Shown: positions 25,112 to 33,920, numbered from the stretch's first letter. The stretch: 64,000 bases of DNA from UBA2279 sp034399355 (GCA_034399355.1 JAXMMT010000023.1:1-64000); one strand, 5' to 3'. The notes: a model not told the origin generated them from the letters alone. Made by a program: numbers and translations.

Positions 25112-26996
25112 ATATCGTACTCTGCGGATCGTCGAAGATGAAACGCACGGTATCGCCCGGTACGGTATGCAGGCGCACGTCATCTGCGTCGGCCAGCAGC
25201 GATGACACATCCGTTCCGCCAAGCATCGCCGAGCGAGGCTCCATCGGGGTCACGACCACCCGATCGGTCGGTGCGGACGAGAGCACGACCCGGTCGACAA
25301 GCTGGAACTTGCCGACATGGCACGATGTAGCGGTGAAGCGAAGTCTCACAGCTCCGCCCTCGACGAAGCGAGACACGTCCAACGCAACGTCATCGGAGTG
25401 CTCGCGCGGGAAGATGACTCCCGCAGGTTGCCAGACGCCGTCCTTGAACGCCTCCACTGGCACCGTCGGGCGCTGGAACAGCGACAGGCCCATGTCCTGA
25501 AGCTGCTCGAAGCCGTCGATCGTGACGAGCACGACGGCGTCTTCGCTGTCCTCGACCTCGAACACGACATCAAAGCGCGAGCCGTCATAGAGCTTCACGC
25601 CCACGCCATCCTTCTCGGCCAGCGAGGAGACCGCAGCGGCAATCGCCCTGGAAGGCGCCACCGCGTCGCGAACCGAAAGAACTCGCCCGTCAGGGGTGAC
25701 GGCTGCCTCGAAGCCTGGTTCGGCGCGTATCGCCGAGAACACTGCCTTGTCGAGGAACGACTCCTCGTTGCGGACCTCGACGATACGAATCTCCGCAGAG
25801 CCATCGTCTTGCAGCGCCGAGCGGAACAGCATGAAGTCGTCGTATTCGCGCGCCGGATCCCTACTCACCGAGATGATGTCGTTCACAGCAACGAACGTAC
25901 GACCGTCGTACGCGTAGATATATGGGCACGAGTCCACCGTACCGTCCCACCAGTCGGGAAGCTGCTCGTAGTCGGGCTTGAAGTCAGGCGACGTATCCAC
26001 AATGGGCTGCCCGTCCAGCAGGGTGAATTCGGTGAAGAGACCGCCAGCGTCATCCTTGGTCACCACGACAGGCTCCATGCCGTCCGTGGAGTAGTACTGG
26101 CCGATGACCTGGTCCTTCTCCCCACTTTCCAGTGCCTCGCGGTCCTCATCTGTGAGTTGCACCGCGCCCATCTCGACAGTCGGCGTGTTCGACGGATCCA
26201 GCAGTTGAACCTCATCTGCAAGCCCGTCCGCGAACGGATTAGTCCCAAAATCGATGTCTGAGGGCGGCTCACTATCGAGCATCTTGTCGATCTCCATGTC
26301 CATGATCACGTCCATGGCCAGATCGTCGTAGAGCTCATCAGAGCGATCGGGCAAGGTCACCTTCAGTTTGTCCACTGCTGCATCGACCTTGACGCCAAGG
26401 ATGTAGCCCTCGATGGGGTCATCGAGCTGATAGTTGGGGACGTCCGGCGACTGCGATGGGTCAGGCACCTTACCTTTGTTGAACTGGATCCCAGCAAGGT
26501 CTTTCTGGAACTGCGAGATGTCCGGCGACACGCCCTGTGCCGCATCAAGACCCGCTTGCCCGAGTTCGTAGCCGCCTTTGAAGTCCCACAGGAGCTTGCC
26601 GGCCTTGCCGAGCTTGGAGAGCTTGTCGAACTGCAGCGGCGTGAGCGCCAGGTCGACCGCGACGTTTCCGGCGCTTTTGGCTATCGCCCAGTTGGCGTCG
26701 CTGTTCATGTTGCCGGCGAGCGCGTCCATCTTCTTCGCATTGTCGACCATCTGCTGCGCGTAGGCGTCGTCGCTGCCCTCGTACTTGTCTTTGATAAGCT
26801 GCGCCTGCCCACTCATGTTGTCTGCCGCCGCCGCAATATCCTGCTTGTTGAGCACGTCGGCGGCAACACTGCTGCCACCGACGATCGCCGTCGCGCTCAG
26901 ACTGGTGATCGCTAGCCACGTGAGCAGCGTGAGCGTGAAGATCGCGCCACGGTCATCCCGCATGAACATTCCGAAGAGCGTGCGTGTGCGTCTCAT
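25068..26996 (-). CDS. large secreted protein with a TadE/TadG-like N-terminal membrane anchor
   Basis: The product is 642 residues. RDDRGAIFTLTLLTWLAITS near the N-terminus resembles the single membrane helix of pilus-assembly TadE/TadG proteins. The rest is acidic and outside the cell. The C-terminal third contains YAYDGRTFVAVNDIISVSRD and REYDDFMLFRSALQDDGSAEIRIVE, a DPxEYDDY-type domain also found in FG-GAP and TPR surface proteins. It lies 2 bases after the zinc-ribbon gene at 26999-27835, so the two form an operon. Function is not known; a surface or assembly role fits. Confidence 0.7.
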   Translation of the reverse strand: MRRTRTLFGMFMRDDRGAIFTLTLLTWLAITSLSATAIVGGSSVAADVLNKQDIAAAADNMSGQAQLIKDKYEGSDDAYAQQMVDNAKKMDALAGNMNSDANWAIAKSAGNVAVDLALTPLQFDKLSKLGKAGKLLWDFKGGYELGQAGLDAAQGVSPDISQFQKDLAGIQFNKGKVPDPSQSPDVPNYQLDDPIEGYILGVKVDAAVDKLKVTLPDRSDELYDDLAMDVIMDMEIDKMLDSEPPSDIDFGTNPFADGLADEVQLLDPSNTPTVEMGAVQLTDEDREALESGEKDQVIGQYYSTDGMEPVVVTKDDAGGLFTEFTLLDGQPIVDTSPDFKPDYEQLPDWWDGTVDSCPYIYAYDGRTFVAVNDIISVSRDPAREYDDFMLFRSALQDDGSAEIRIVEVRNEESFLDKAVFSAIRAEPGFEAAVTPDGRVLSVRDAVAPSRAIAAAVSSLAEKDGVGVKLYDGSRFDVVFEVEDSEDAVVLVTIDGFEQLQDMGLSLFQRPTVPVEAFKDGVWQPAGVIFPREHSDDVALDVSRFVEGGAVRLRFTATSCHVGKFQLVDRVVLSSAPTDRVVVTPMEPRSAMLGGTDVSSLLADADDVRLHTVPGDTVRFIFDDPQSTIFMVESRGWYRSLNR

Positions 26997-26998
26997 CG

Positions 26999-27835
26999 CT
27001 ACACGCCCCCTTCGGCCGTCACGGGTACGGTCTCGACACCGACGAGCCGCCCCTGATCGAAGCTCGCCGTGACCTGTCCCTCGAACACGTAGATCTCAAG
27101 GCCTTCCGCTATCTCGGGTGCAATGTCGGCCCCGGCGGTGGGCAGCGCGCCAATCACATCGGTGACATCTTGAAGCGACATCCCGACTGCGAACTCATCG
27201 GGGCGAAGGAGCGGGAACTCCGTGCCCACGGGGGCAGCAGGCGCGTCATGCACACCAGTCGCCTCACCATCCTTGAACGTGAAGCGGGAACCGAGCGAGT
27301 AGTAGTCCCACACCTCAAGACGGTGGATTGGAAGCTCCCCGTTCGCGTCCGGCTGGTCGTTTGGGTCCACGCCGTAGTAAACGCTGAATGTCTCCGGATA
27401 GCCGAACTCGGCTACGACGCGCTGCTGAGACCGTGTGGATTCCCATGCGGACCAGTCACCGTTACCGCCGCCACCGTCGCCATCGGAGAAGAGCAAGAAC
27501 GCGCCAACGCCAACCGCTCCGAACACGAAGAGCAGACCCAACACGACAAGTGTGATCGTGAGGCCCTTTCTCGGCTTTCGGGGTGGTGGTGGCAGAGGCT
27601 GCTGCTGGTACTGCGGGAGCGGGGGTTGCTGCTGGTACTGCGGAGGCTGCTGCTGATATTGCGGAGGTTGCTGCTGGTACTGCGGGAGCGGGGGTTGCTG
27701 CTGATATTGCGGAGGCTGCTGCTGGGGTGATTCACCCGAACCAGGCGCTACCGTAGCCCGTGCTGCACCACACTGTGTACAGAACGAAGCACCTGGGACG
27801 AGGGGTGAGCCGCAGCTCGCACACGTGTCGGTCAT
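26999..27835 (-). CDS. zinc-ribbon membrane protein with PQYQQQ repeats
   Basis: The product is 278 residues. It has an N-terminal double-Cys ribbon MTDTCASCGSPLVPGASFCTQCG, then a Pro/Gln linker of six PPQYQQQP or PLPQYQQQP repeats, one helix (about 93-115) and an extracellular domain with VVAEFGYPETFSVYY and EFAVGMSLQDVTDVI. ATG 27835 has GAGGGGAG at 6 bases. The layout of a cytoplasmic ribbon with an external domain is common in anaerobic Gram-positive bacteria. It is paired with the secreted protein at 25068-26996. Confidence 0.8.
   Translation of the reverse strand: MTDTCASCGSPLVPGASFCTQCGAARATVAPGSGESPQQQPPQYQQQPPLPQYQQQPPQYQQQPPQYQQQPPLPQYQQQPLPPPPRKPRKGLTITLVVLGLLFVFGAVGVGAFLLFSDGDGGGGNGDWSAWESTRSQQRVVAEFGYPETFSVYYGVDPNDQPDANGELPIHRLEVWDYYSLGSRFTFKDGEATGVHDAPAAPVGTEFPLLRPDEFAVGMSLQDVTDVIGALPTAGADIAPEIAEGLEIYVFEGQVTASFDQGRLVGVETVPVTAEGGV
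27594..27726 (-). repeat. imperfect tandem repeats coding PQYQQQP
   Basis: Short units of about 18-24 bases, such as GAGGCTGCTGCTGATATTG and GGGGGTTGCTGCTGGTACTG, are repeated six times on the plus strand. They code the Pro/Gln linker of the zinc-ribbon protein. This is a coding repeat, not a CRISPR, and may change in number. Confidence 0.85.
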
Positions 27836-27944
27836 GTCCCACTCCCCTCTTGGCTGAAGACACGAACCTAGGTTCACGCTGAACATAGCATACGATTCGT
27901 GGAGAGAAGAACGTTGGCTCGGGTGGCGGTCGTGCTGTAGCGCG

Positions 27945-28907
27945 CTACAGCACCGCGTTGAACAGGTACCCCACTGCGATGATGCCCACTGCGTTGATGG
28001 CGATGAAGATGCCTATCAGTTTGGGCTTGATGACCTTGCGCAGGATGATCATCTCGGGCAGGGAAAGCGCGACGACAGCCATCATGAAGGCGAGTACGGT
28101 TCCCATCGCCATGCCTTTGTCGACAAGCACGCTGACAATCGGAATGACGCCGGCCGCATTCGAATAGAGCGGGACGCCGAGAAGGACCGCGACCGGCACG
28201 GCGAACGGGTTGCCCGGCCCGGCGTAGCGCACGAGGAGGTCCTCGGGCAGAAAGCCGTGCATGAAGCCGCCGATGGCGATGCCGACGACCACGTACGGCC
28301 ATACCTTGCCGACGATCTCGGCGACGTAACCCTTCGCGTACGTAGTGCGGTCGCGCCACGTGAGTTCCTCGATGACGCCCTCACCCACCCTAATGCCGTA
28401 CACGTACTCCTCGACCAGATGCTCCAGCCCCAGCTTGCCGATGATGATGCCGCTCACGATGGCGACCGTGAGGCCCGCCACCAGGTAGAGCGCGGCGATC
28501 TTCCAGCCGAACATGCCGAGCAGCAGCACCAGCGCGACCTCGTTCACCATGGGACTTGCCACCAAAAATGAGAACGTGACGCCGAGCGGCACGCCACTCT
28601 CGACGAAGCCGATGAAGAGCGGCACGGCACTGCATGAGCAGAACGGTGTGACCACACCAAACATCGCTGCGAGGACGTTGCCCACATACAGACGCGTGTT
28701 CGAGAGGTAGGCGCGCGTCTTCTCGGGCGGGAAGAACGAGCGGACGATCGCCACTACGAAGACAATGGTAGCGAGCATAAGCAGGATCTTCGGCACGTCG
28801 TAGAGGAAGAATGCAAGCGCCTCACCAAAGGCGCTGCCGTGCGCCAGGCCTATGACGTCGAAGGTGAGCCAGTTCGCAAGCGCCTCAAGCGGCGCGAAGA
28901 TGTCCAC
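27945..28907 (-). CDS. membrane permease of the ArsP/DUF318 (UPF0718) type
   Basis: The product is 320 residues with about eight helices. It contains the TPFCSCSAVPLFIGFVESG motif that marks this permease family, plus FLVASPMVNEVALVLL. Members include organoarsenical exporters (ArsP) and permeases next to ArsR regulators. The start is GTG 28907 with AGAGGA 9 bases upstream; a TTG at 28928 is less likely. It follows a small thioredoxin-like protein and an ArsR gene, the known ArsR/redox-disulfide/permease arrangement, so a metalloid or thiol-linked substrate is inferred. Confidence 0.85.
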   Translation of the reverse strand: MDIFAPLEALANWLTFDVIGLAHGSAFGEALAFFLYDVPKILLMLATIVFVVAIVRSFFPPEKTRAYLSNTRLYVGNVLAAMFGVVTPFCSCSAVPLFIGFVESGVPLGVTFSFLVASPMVNEVALVLLLGMFGWKIAALYLVAGLTVAIVSGIIIGKLGLEHLVEEYVYGIRVGEGVIEELTWRDRTTYAKGYVAEIVGKVWPYVVVGIAIGGFMHGFLPEDLLVRYAGPGNPFAVPVAVLLGVPLYSNAAGVIPIVSVLVDKGMAMGTVLAFMMAVVALSLPEMIILRKVIKPKLIGIFIAINAVGIIAVGYLFNAVL

Positions 28908-28940
28908 AGACAGGGGTCCTCTCGGCAATGGCGTGCTGAT

Positions 28941-29222
28941 CTAGCAGCAGCGACCACCGCAGCTGCAGCCGCCGGAACCGGTAGTCGATGCGCCCCCAAG
29001 GATGCGATCGAGTTCCTCGGCGGAAGGAATGCGACCAGACAGGCACACCTGCTCGTCGATGACGAGCGCCGGCGTCGTCATAACGCCGAACGCCATGATC
29101 TCGACGAAGTCGGTGACGTGCTCGATGTCGGCCTCAAGACCGAGCCGCTGCACGGATTCGCGGGCCGCCTTCTCGAGCAGGTTGCACTTGGTGCAGCCAC
29201 TACCGAGGATCTTGATGCGCAT
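28941..29222 (-). CDS. small thioredoxin-fold protein with a Cys-rich tail
   Basis: The product is 93 residues, a redox-active disulfide protein of the TM0996/MTH895 type: MRIKILGSGCTKC with the C10-xx-C13 active site, and VMTTPALVIDE with the cis-Pro turn. It ends GGCSCGGRCC, adding four Cys (C86, C88, C92, C93) that could bind a metal or metalloid. ATG 29222 has GGGAG at 6 bases. It lies between an ArsR regulator and a permease. Confidence 0.88.
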   Translation of the reverse strand: MRIKILGSGCTKCNLLEKAARESVQRLGLEADIEHVTDFVEIMAFGVMTTPALVIDEQVCLSGRIPSAEELDRILGGASTTGSGGCSCGGRCC

Positions 29223-29260
29223 AACAGTCTCCCTTTCGTCGTCACCGTGATCGCAGCCGC

Positions 29261-29581
29261 TCACGCGCGGCCCCGCTTCGTCGTACACGCGCAGCCGTCG
29301 ATGCCCCCGGGTGCGGCTTCCGCGACATCGGCCAGCGCCGAGAACGTCTCGGCCAAGGCGACGAAAGCAGCAGGCTCGAGCGAGCAGTGGAGCCACTGCC
29401 CCACCTTGCGCGTGCGTATCAAGCCCACCGCGCGCAGTTTCTTGACGTGGTGGGAGACGAGCGCGTCCGAGATGCCCAGCCCCTCGGCCAGCTCGCACAC
29501 ACACAGCTCACCGCGCGTGAGCATCTCCACGATCGCGAGGCGGCGCTCGTCGGCAAGCGCTTTGAGTACGTCGATGTCCAT
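29261..29581 (-). CDS. ArsR-family metal-sensing repressor
   Basis: The product is 106 residues with a winged helix. ELCVCELAEGLGISDALVSHHV is the arsenic/cadmium ArsR pattern, with C27 and C29 in the sensing position before the recognition helix. The C-terminus carries CAC (C97, C99), a second possible metal site. It heads the operon with the thioredoxin-like protein and permease. The leader has a promoter with an inverted repeat over the -35 box, likely its own operator. Confidence 0.93.
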   Translation of the reverse strand: MDIDVLKALADERRLAIVEMLTRGELCVCELAEGLGISDALVSHHVKKLRAVGLIRTRKVGQWLHCSLEPAAFVALAETFSALADVAEAAPGGIDGCACTTKRGRA

Positions 29582-29588
29582 GGCGAGC

Positions 29589-29630
29589 AGTCTAGTCCCG
29601 CCTGCGCCGCGTTGTCAAACACACATTTGA
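29589..29630 (-). promoter_or_regulatory. arsR promoter with overlapping operator
   Basis: On the minus strand TTGACA (29618-29613) and TAGACT (29594-29589) are 18 bases apart. The inverted repeat TCAAA-N6-TTTGA at 29615-29630 overlaps the -35 box. This is where an ArsR repressor would bind to control its own operon. Confidence 0.6.
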
Positions 29631-29773
29631 ACACCCAGCTCAGGATAGGTGCCTTTTGCCGAGAAGCACCGCCACAGGCGACGGACGGCGCCACGTGCTT
29701 GCAGGGTTGCGCACTATCGCAGTCGAACATCATCCTGATGGCAAGAGATCCTCGCACGGGACGGAGTCAACCG

Positions 29774-31327
29774 ATGGTCCTCTACTTCGTCGTGTTCTCC
29801 TGCGGCGCTTGTCTCATGGGGCTCGAGCTCCTTGGTGCCCGCGTCCTGGCCCCCGTGATGGGCAACTCGATATACGTCTGGGGCAGCGTCATTGCCAGCT
29901 TCATGGCCGCTATGAGTGTCGGCTACTGGCTCGGGGGCGCCATTTCGGATCGCTTCGGCGCGTCGCGTTCACTTGGCGTCGTCATCGGAAGCGCCGGCAT
30001 CTGGACCGCGCTTTCGCCGCTTGTGGCCGATGCAACCCTCGAGTGGGCCGGCACACTCGGACCTCGGGTTGGCTCACTCGTCGCGACCGCGCTCATCTTC
30101 ACCGGCCCGGCGTTCCTGCTCGCCATGGTGTCGCCCATGGGCGTCAAGCTTGCCTCGGCCAAAGGACTCGGCCGCATCGGTCGCTCGGCAGGCTCGCTGT
30201 ACGCGATCTCGACCGCAGGCAGCATCTTCGGCACACTCGCCACCGCGTTCTGGCTGATACCGCTGGCACAGGTGGAACCGCTCACTATCGGCATCGGCAT
30301 CGCGCTGGTGGTGATCGCCTTCGTGAGTCTGGGACTCCCGCAGCCGCACTCGGACGACGTCGCCCCACGCGAGCTGGGAGTGCGATGGATGGGCGTCACC
30401 GTCGTTCTCGCAATCTTGGGCGCCGTCCTCGGCGGCGGCATGCTGCTGCGCATGGGCCCGGACACCAGCACCAACAGCGATGGCGAGGCCGTCATCTTCC
30501 GGCAGGACACGCAGTACCACCGCATCACGGTGACCGAGGCCGACGGCGTGCGCTACCTGCGCTTCGACAAGAGCCGGCAGTCCGGCATCGACCTGAGCGA
30601 CGGCTACACGAGCGTCATCGCATATCCCAACTACCTGCACCTGGCGTTGGCGGCCAACCCGGGCGCGCGCAACGTCCTCGTCCTCGGCCTGGGCGGCGGC
30701 GCCGTCACCAAACGCATGTGGCTCGACTACCCCGAGATAGCCATCGACTCCGTAGAGATCGATCCCATCGTCGTGGAGGTGGCCGAGCGGTACTTCGGCC
30801 TGCCCGATGACGAGCGGCTCACTACCTCGATCATGGACGCCCGCCGCTACGTACAGCAGTCCGACGAGCTCTACGACATCATCATCATCGACGCGTACTA
30901 CGCGGACTCGCTCCCCTTCCACCTCACGACCGAGGAGTTCTTCCTCGAAGTGAAGAGCAGGCTGGCACCGGGCGGCGTGATCGCCTACAACGTCATCTCT
31001 GCGGTTGAGGGCGAGCACAGCGAACTCTTCCGCAGCATGTACCGCACCGCAACGGGCGTGTACGACCACCTCTGGGTATTCCCTATCGGCATCGGTGAGA
31101 ACGGCGCGCTGGGCGCGAATCGCAATATCATCGTGCTCGCCACCGATGCGGACCTCGCGGAGTCCGAGCTGCGTGACCGCATCGCGAACAAGGTCGATGG
31201 CCGAGTGAAGATCGACGACTTCGAGACGTTCGCTGCCGACCTCTACACCGGCATCGTCCCGCTCGCCGACGTGCCAAAGCTCACCGACGAGTTCGCCCCG
31301 ACCGACTCGCTCATCAACGTCAACTGA
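29774..31327 (+). CDS. membrane-fused spermidine-synthase-like protein
   Basis: The product is 517 residues (or 529 from ATG 29738). Residues about 1-230 form some eight membrane helices (VVFSCGACLMGLELLGARVLAPVMG; LYAISTAGSIFGTLATAF). The C-terminal half is an aminopropyltransferase/SAM-type fold with NVLVLGLGGGAVTKRMW, VEIDPIVVEVAERYF and IIIDAYYADSLPFHL. Such fusions occur widely in bacteria; the true substrate is uncertain and need not be a polyamine. ATG 29774 has GGACGGAG at about 8 bases, while ATG 29738 has no ribosome site. It is the last chromosomal gene before the cassette array. Confidence 0.88.
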   Translation: MVLYFVVFSCGACLMGLELLGARVLAPVMGNSIYVWGSVIASFMAAMSVGYWLGGAISDRFGASRSLGVVIGSAGIWTALSPLVADATLEWAGTLGPRVGSLVATALIFTGPAFLLAMVSPMGVKLASAKGLGRIGRSAGSLYAISTAGSIFGTLATAFWLIPLAQVEPLTIGIGIALVVIAFVSLGLPQPHSDDVAPRELGVRWMGVTVVLAILGAVLGGGMLLRMGPDTSTNSDGEAVIFRQDTQYHRITVTEADGVRYLRFDKSRQSGIDLSDGYTSVIAYPNYLHLALAANPGARNVLVLGLGGGAVTKRMWLDYPEIAIDSVEIDPIVVEVAERYFGLPDDERLTTSIMDARRYVQQSDELYDIIIIDAYYADSLPFHLTTEEFFLEVKSRLAPGGVIAYNVISAVEGEHSELFRSMYRTATGVYDHLWVFPIGIGENGALGANRNIIVLATDADLAESELRDRIANKVDGRVKIDDFETFAADLYTGIVPLADVPKLTDEFAPTDSLINVN

Positions 31328-31475
31328 ACGCACGAAAGCGGCGTCACCGACGCAATCCATCTCTGAGCAGCACGTCGTCGACTCGACGACTTGCTGGCCG
31401 GGCATAGTCATAGGAAGATGCTGGGTGAGGGTGTCGGGGGGAGTTGCGGACACCCGGTGTGTGGATTACGCAGAC

Positions 31476-31570
31476 TGCATATGCTACCGGCCGAGAAGGG
31501 CCACCTGCTGTTACGCAGAAGCGGCCCGGCACGTACTGCACTTATGCAGACTGCAGAATTGTTGTTAGGC
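31476..31570 (+). other. attI-like or degenerate attC site at the left end of the cassette array
   Basis: The segment ends in GTTAGGC (31564-31570), the consensus integrase cut box. TGTTACGCAG (31510-31519) resembles a part of the class 1 attI direct repeat region. An inverted pair around GCAGACTGCAT lies on both sides. There is no clear RYYYAAC partner on the left, so it is either an attI or a worn attC. All cassettes downstream read away from it. Confidence 0.55.
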
Positions 31571-31605
31571 GAAGGATCTACAGGGTTGATGATGGGGGAG
31601 GCGCT

Positions 31606-32085
31606 ATGAGCTGGTACTTGGGGGTTTGGAAGAAGTATGCGACGTTCGGCGGCCGGGCTCGTCGCAAAGAGTACTGGATGTTCTATCTGTTCAACATAAT
31701 CTTCGGTTTCGTCCTTAGCTTCACGGACAGCATGCTCGGTCTCACGAATGAAGGTGGCTCTGGTCCTCTGTATGGTCTGTACGGGTTGGCCGTGCTGCTC
31801 CCGGCGATAGCTGTTGGCGTGCGCCGGATGCACGACACGGACAGAAGCGGCTGGTGGCTGCTGGTGCCAATCGCGAACCTCGTCTTCCTCGTCTCAGAGG
31901 GAACGCAAGGCCCCAATCAGTACGGGTCCGACCCCAAGGCGCCGGCCATGGGGTACGCGCCCCCTGGGCCGCCCGCTGGGTGGCTTCCCGATCCTACTGG
32001 TCGCCACCAGTTCCGCTATTGGGATTCGACTCAATGGACGTCCTCTGTCTCCGACAACGGAGTGGCTTCAGTCGACAATCTATGA
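31606..32085 (+). CDS. DUF805 membrane protein with C-terminal DUF2510 domain (cassette 1)
   Basis: The product is 159 residues. It starts MSWYLGVWKKYATFGGRARRKEYWMF, the usual DUF805 beginning, followed by three to four helices and GVRRMHDTDRSGWWLL. A tail follows with PAGWLPDPTGRHQFRYWDSTQWT, a DUF2510 motif common in actinobacterial membrane proteins. ATG 31606 has GGGGGAGG at 5 bases. It is the first cassette gene, bounded by the attI-like site and attC1. A DUF2510 tail suggests the cassette came from an actinobacterium. Confidence 0.85.
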   Translation: MSWYLGVWKKYATFGGRARRKEYWMFYLFNIIFGFVLSFTDSMLGLTNEGGSGPLYGLYGLAVLLPAIAVGVRRMHDTDRSGWWLLVPIANLVFLVSEGTQGPNQYGSDPKAPAMGYAPPGPPAGWLPDPTGRHQFRYWDSTQWTSSVSDNGVASVDNL

Positions 32086-32106
32086 GGGTTGCGCATCGGA
32101 GTCCTC

Positions 32107-32205
32107 GCCTAACAAAGGCATCCAGCAGATAGTCCGCCCATGTGAGGTACTCTCGGCGGGGGCGTTGGCGGGGGCGGACTACGGCTGATGCCTAACACGT
32201 TGGAC
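32107..32205 (+). other. attC site 1
   Basis: GCCTAAC (32107-32113) and GTTGGAC (32199-32205) are the outer boxes. The arms GGCATC.AGC...TAGTCCGCCC (32118-32140) and the matching right arm (32171-32192) pair along about 20 bases with a few bulges. This is the folded shape of an integron attC (59-base element). It directly follows the cassette 1 gene. Confidence 0.85.
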
Positions 32206-32247
32206 ATACAGGATGATTCGACGACTCGGACCTAGGGGGGAGTCACG

Positions 32248-33138
32248 TTGGTCAAGCAGACTGTACCCGACATGAAGGAGCTCTTTCGCCAGGCGGCAGA
32301 AATCGCCCAACAGGTGCCGGAGAACATGCAAGAAGCCGCGTTCAATCGTGCTCTCGACCTGCTCGTTGGCGCTGGAGCCACTCCAAGCACGGGGGAGAAC
32401 GCTCCCAGCAAGCCGAAGTCGTCTACAAAGGGTCAGGAGAGCCCTGCACCCGCCGCAGCCAACGACCTTGTACTGCAGATCGACTCAACGCAGCATCCCG
32501 GCGTTCGCTCTGCGACCAGGGTTCTGGACCGCGCGCTAATGGTGCTCCAGATCGCACTCAGAGACCATGGTGTAGATGGCCTGACGCCGTCGGAGATCTC
32601 GCGGGTCTTGACTGAGAAGTTCCGCCTAAGGACAACCGCCCCGGCTGTCCGCATGGCGCTCAAGGACGTCTCTGATTTGGTAGACAGAGTCCCCGATGGA
32701 AGAAAGGGCTACCGATATCGAATCATGGGGCCAGGCGAGGAGTACGTGAGTCACGTGCAGGATGCGCATGTCGCTGGAGACGCTCAGGCCGCGTCAACCG
32801 GTACGAAGCGCGAGACATCTCGGCGAGCGAGGCGTGCATCCGCTGGCGGCAAGAAGGCTAAGGTCAAGAGCGAAAGCTCATCGCCGACCCCGAAAGCCAA
32901 GCCCAAGCGCGTAACGTCGAGCAAGCTAGGACCCAAGGCGGCAATTACGGGACTGATCGAAGAGGGCTACTTCGCAACCCCACGGACTGGGCCTGAAGTC
33001 CAGGCGTACCTACAGAAGAAGCGTGGCTTTGCTCTCGGAACTGACCAGCTCAGACTAGCTATGCTTAGACTCGTACGCGACGGAGCGCTCGCGCGTGACG
33101 AGAACGATGAGGGGCAGTATGAGTACAAGCGACCCTAG
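32248..33138 (+). CDS. winged-helix protein of unknown role (cassette 2, first gene)
   Basis: The product is 296 residues. Two winged-helix-like parts, about 80-150 (RALMVLQIALRDHGVDGLTPSEISRVL) and about 225-296 (EGYFATPRTGPEVQAYLQKK), flank a basic Ser/Lys-rich linker (KKAKVKSESS...KPKAKPKR). This suggests nucleic acid binding. The start is TTG 32248 with GGGGGGAG at 6 bases; an ATG at 32272 is possible. Its end overlaps the next gene by 20 bases. I do not recognise the family. Confidence 0.75.
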   Translation: MVKQTVPDMKELFRQAAEIAQQVPENMQEAAFNRALDLLVGAGATPSTGENAPSKPKSSTKGQESPAPAAANDLVLQIDSTQHPGVRSATRVLDRALMVLQIALRDHGVDGLTPSEISRVLTEKFRLRTTAPAVRMALKDVSDLVDRVPDGRKGYRYRIMGPGEEYVSHVQDAHVAGDAQAASTGTKRETSRRARRASAGGKKAKVKSESSSPTPKAKPKRVTSSKLGPKAAITGLIEEGYFATPRTGPEVQAYLQKKRGFALGTDQLRLAMLRLVRDGALARDENDEGQYEYKRP

Positions 33139-33919
33139 CGCAACACTCGAGCAAGCACTCGCATCGATTCCTGCACCACTCCGCAGGCGCCTAATCAAAT
33201 CGTACGGCGATCTGAAGAAAGACGCCCTTGAGGGAGAGCACGACGCAGCAGGATTCCGCGCGGGCAAGCTCGCGGAGGTGCTCCTGCGCGCGACTCAGCA
33301 TCTGCTGACCGGAGCCTACACGCCGCTCTCCACCAACATCAAGAATTTCAAGCAGCAATGCGAGCAGATTGAGGGCTTGCCCGCGACTGCGGGTCCTGAC
33401 GGACTCCGGATTCTCATGCCTCGTGCGCTCTCGTTTCTCTACACGCTTCGAAACAAGCGCGACTTCGGCCATGCAGGTGGAGAAGTGGACGCGAATGAGA
33501 TTGACGCCGCGACGGCTGTGCGATTGTCGGACTGGTGCATTTGCGAACTCATCAGAGCATCGCAAGGCATTCCTCTGGAGGACGCGCAACTCCTCTGTGA
33601 TGCCATTGCAGGACGCCAAATTCCTCTCGTCTGGAAGGTCCTCGGAAGAAGGCGGGTCTTGGACGCGTCACTGAACTACCGCGAGCAGACGCTCCTCTTG
33701 CTCTACTCGGAACTCGAGACCGGGGTGGCGACGGAGGACCTGGTTGACTGGACCGAGCACCCAAACAGGGCGAACTTCCGCAGGGACGTACTATCGAGAC
33801 TTCACAAGGCGCGGCTGATTGAGTGGGATCGCGAGACAGACATGGCCGTGCTGTCGCCGCTGGGTATCGAAGAGGTCGAGGGACTTCTGTTGACCAAGAT
33901 TGGTCAAGGCAAGACCTGA
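33119..33919 (+). CDS. HEPN-like protein with C-terminal winged helix (cassette 2, second gene)
   Basis: The product is 266 residues. An all-helical part up to about 155 contains RNKRDFGHAGGEVDANEIDA, with R111-N112 and H118 giving the RNx5H (Rx4-6H) pattern of HEPN ribonucleases. The rest has a winged-helix look (RDVLSRLHKARLIEWDRET). ATG 33119 has GAGGGG at 4 bases and overlaps the winged-helix gene. HEPN proteins act as toxins or in anti-phage defence, which would suit a mobile cassette. The role is inferred from a short motif. Confidence 0.7.
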   Translation: MSTSDPSATLEQALASIPAPLRRRLIKSYGDLKKDALEGEHDAAGFRAGKLAEVLLRATQHLLTGAYTPLSTNIKNFKQQCEQIEGLPATAGPDGLRILMPRALSFLYTLRNKRDFGHAGGEVDANEIDAATAVRLSDWCICELIRASQGIPLEDAQLLCDAIAGRQIPLVWKVLGRRRVLDASLNYREQTLLLLYSELETGVATEDLVDWTEHPNRANFRRDVLSRLHKARLIEWDRETDMAVLSPLGIEEVEGLLLTKIGQGKT

Positions 33920-33920
33920 T

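Noticed and set aside
27594..27726. Repeated units that could look like a CRISPR array
   Set aside because: The units are in frame, code a Pro/Gln linker and have no unique spacers between equal repeats.
31444..31605. Upstream start for the DUF805 gene in the open frame from 31444
   Set aside because: The added residues are not conserved and ATG 31606 has a strong ribosome site.
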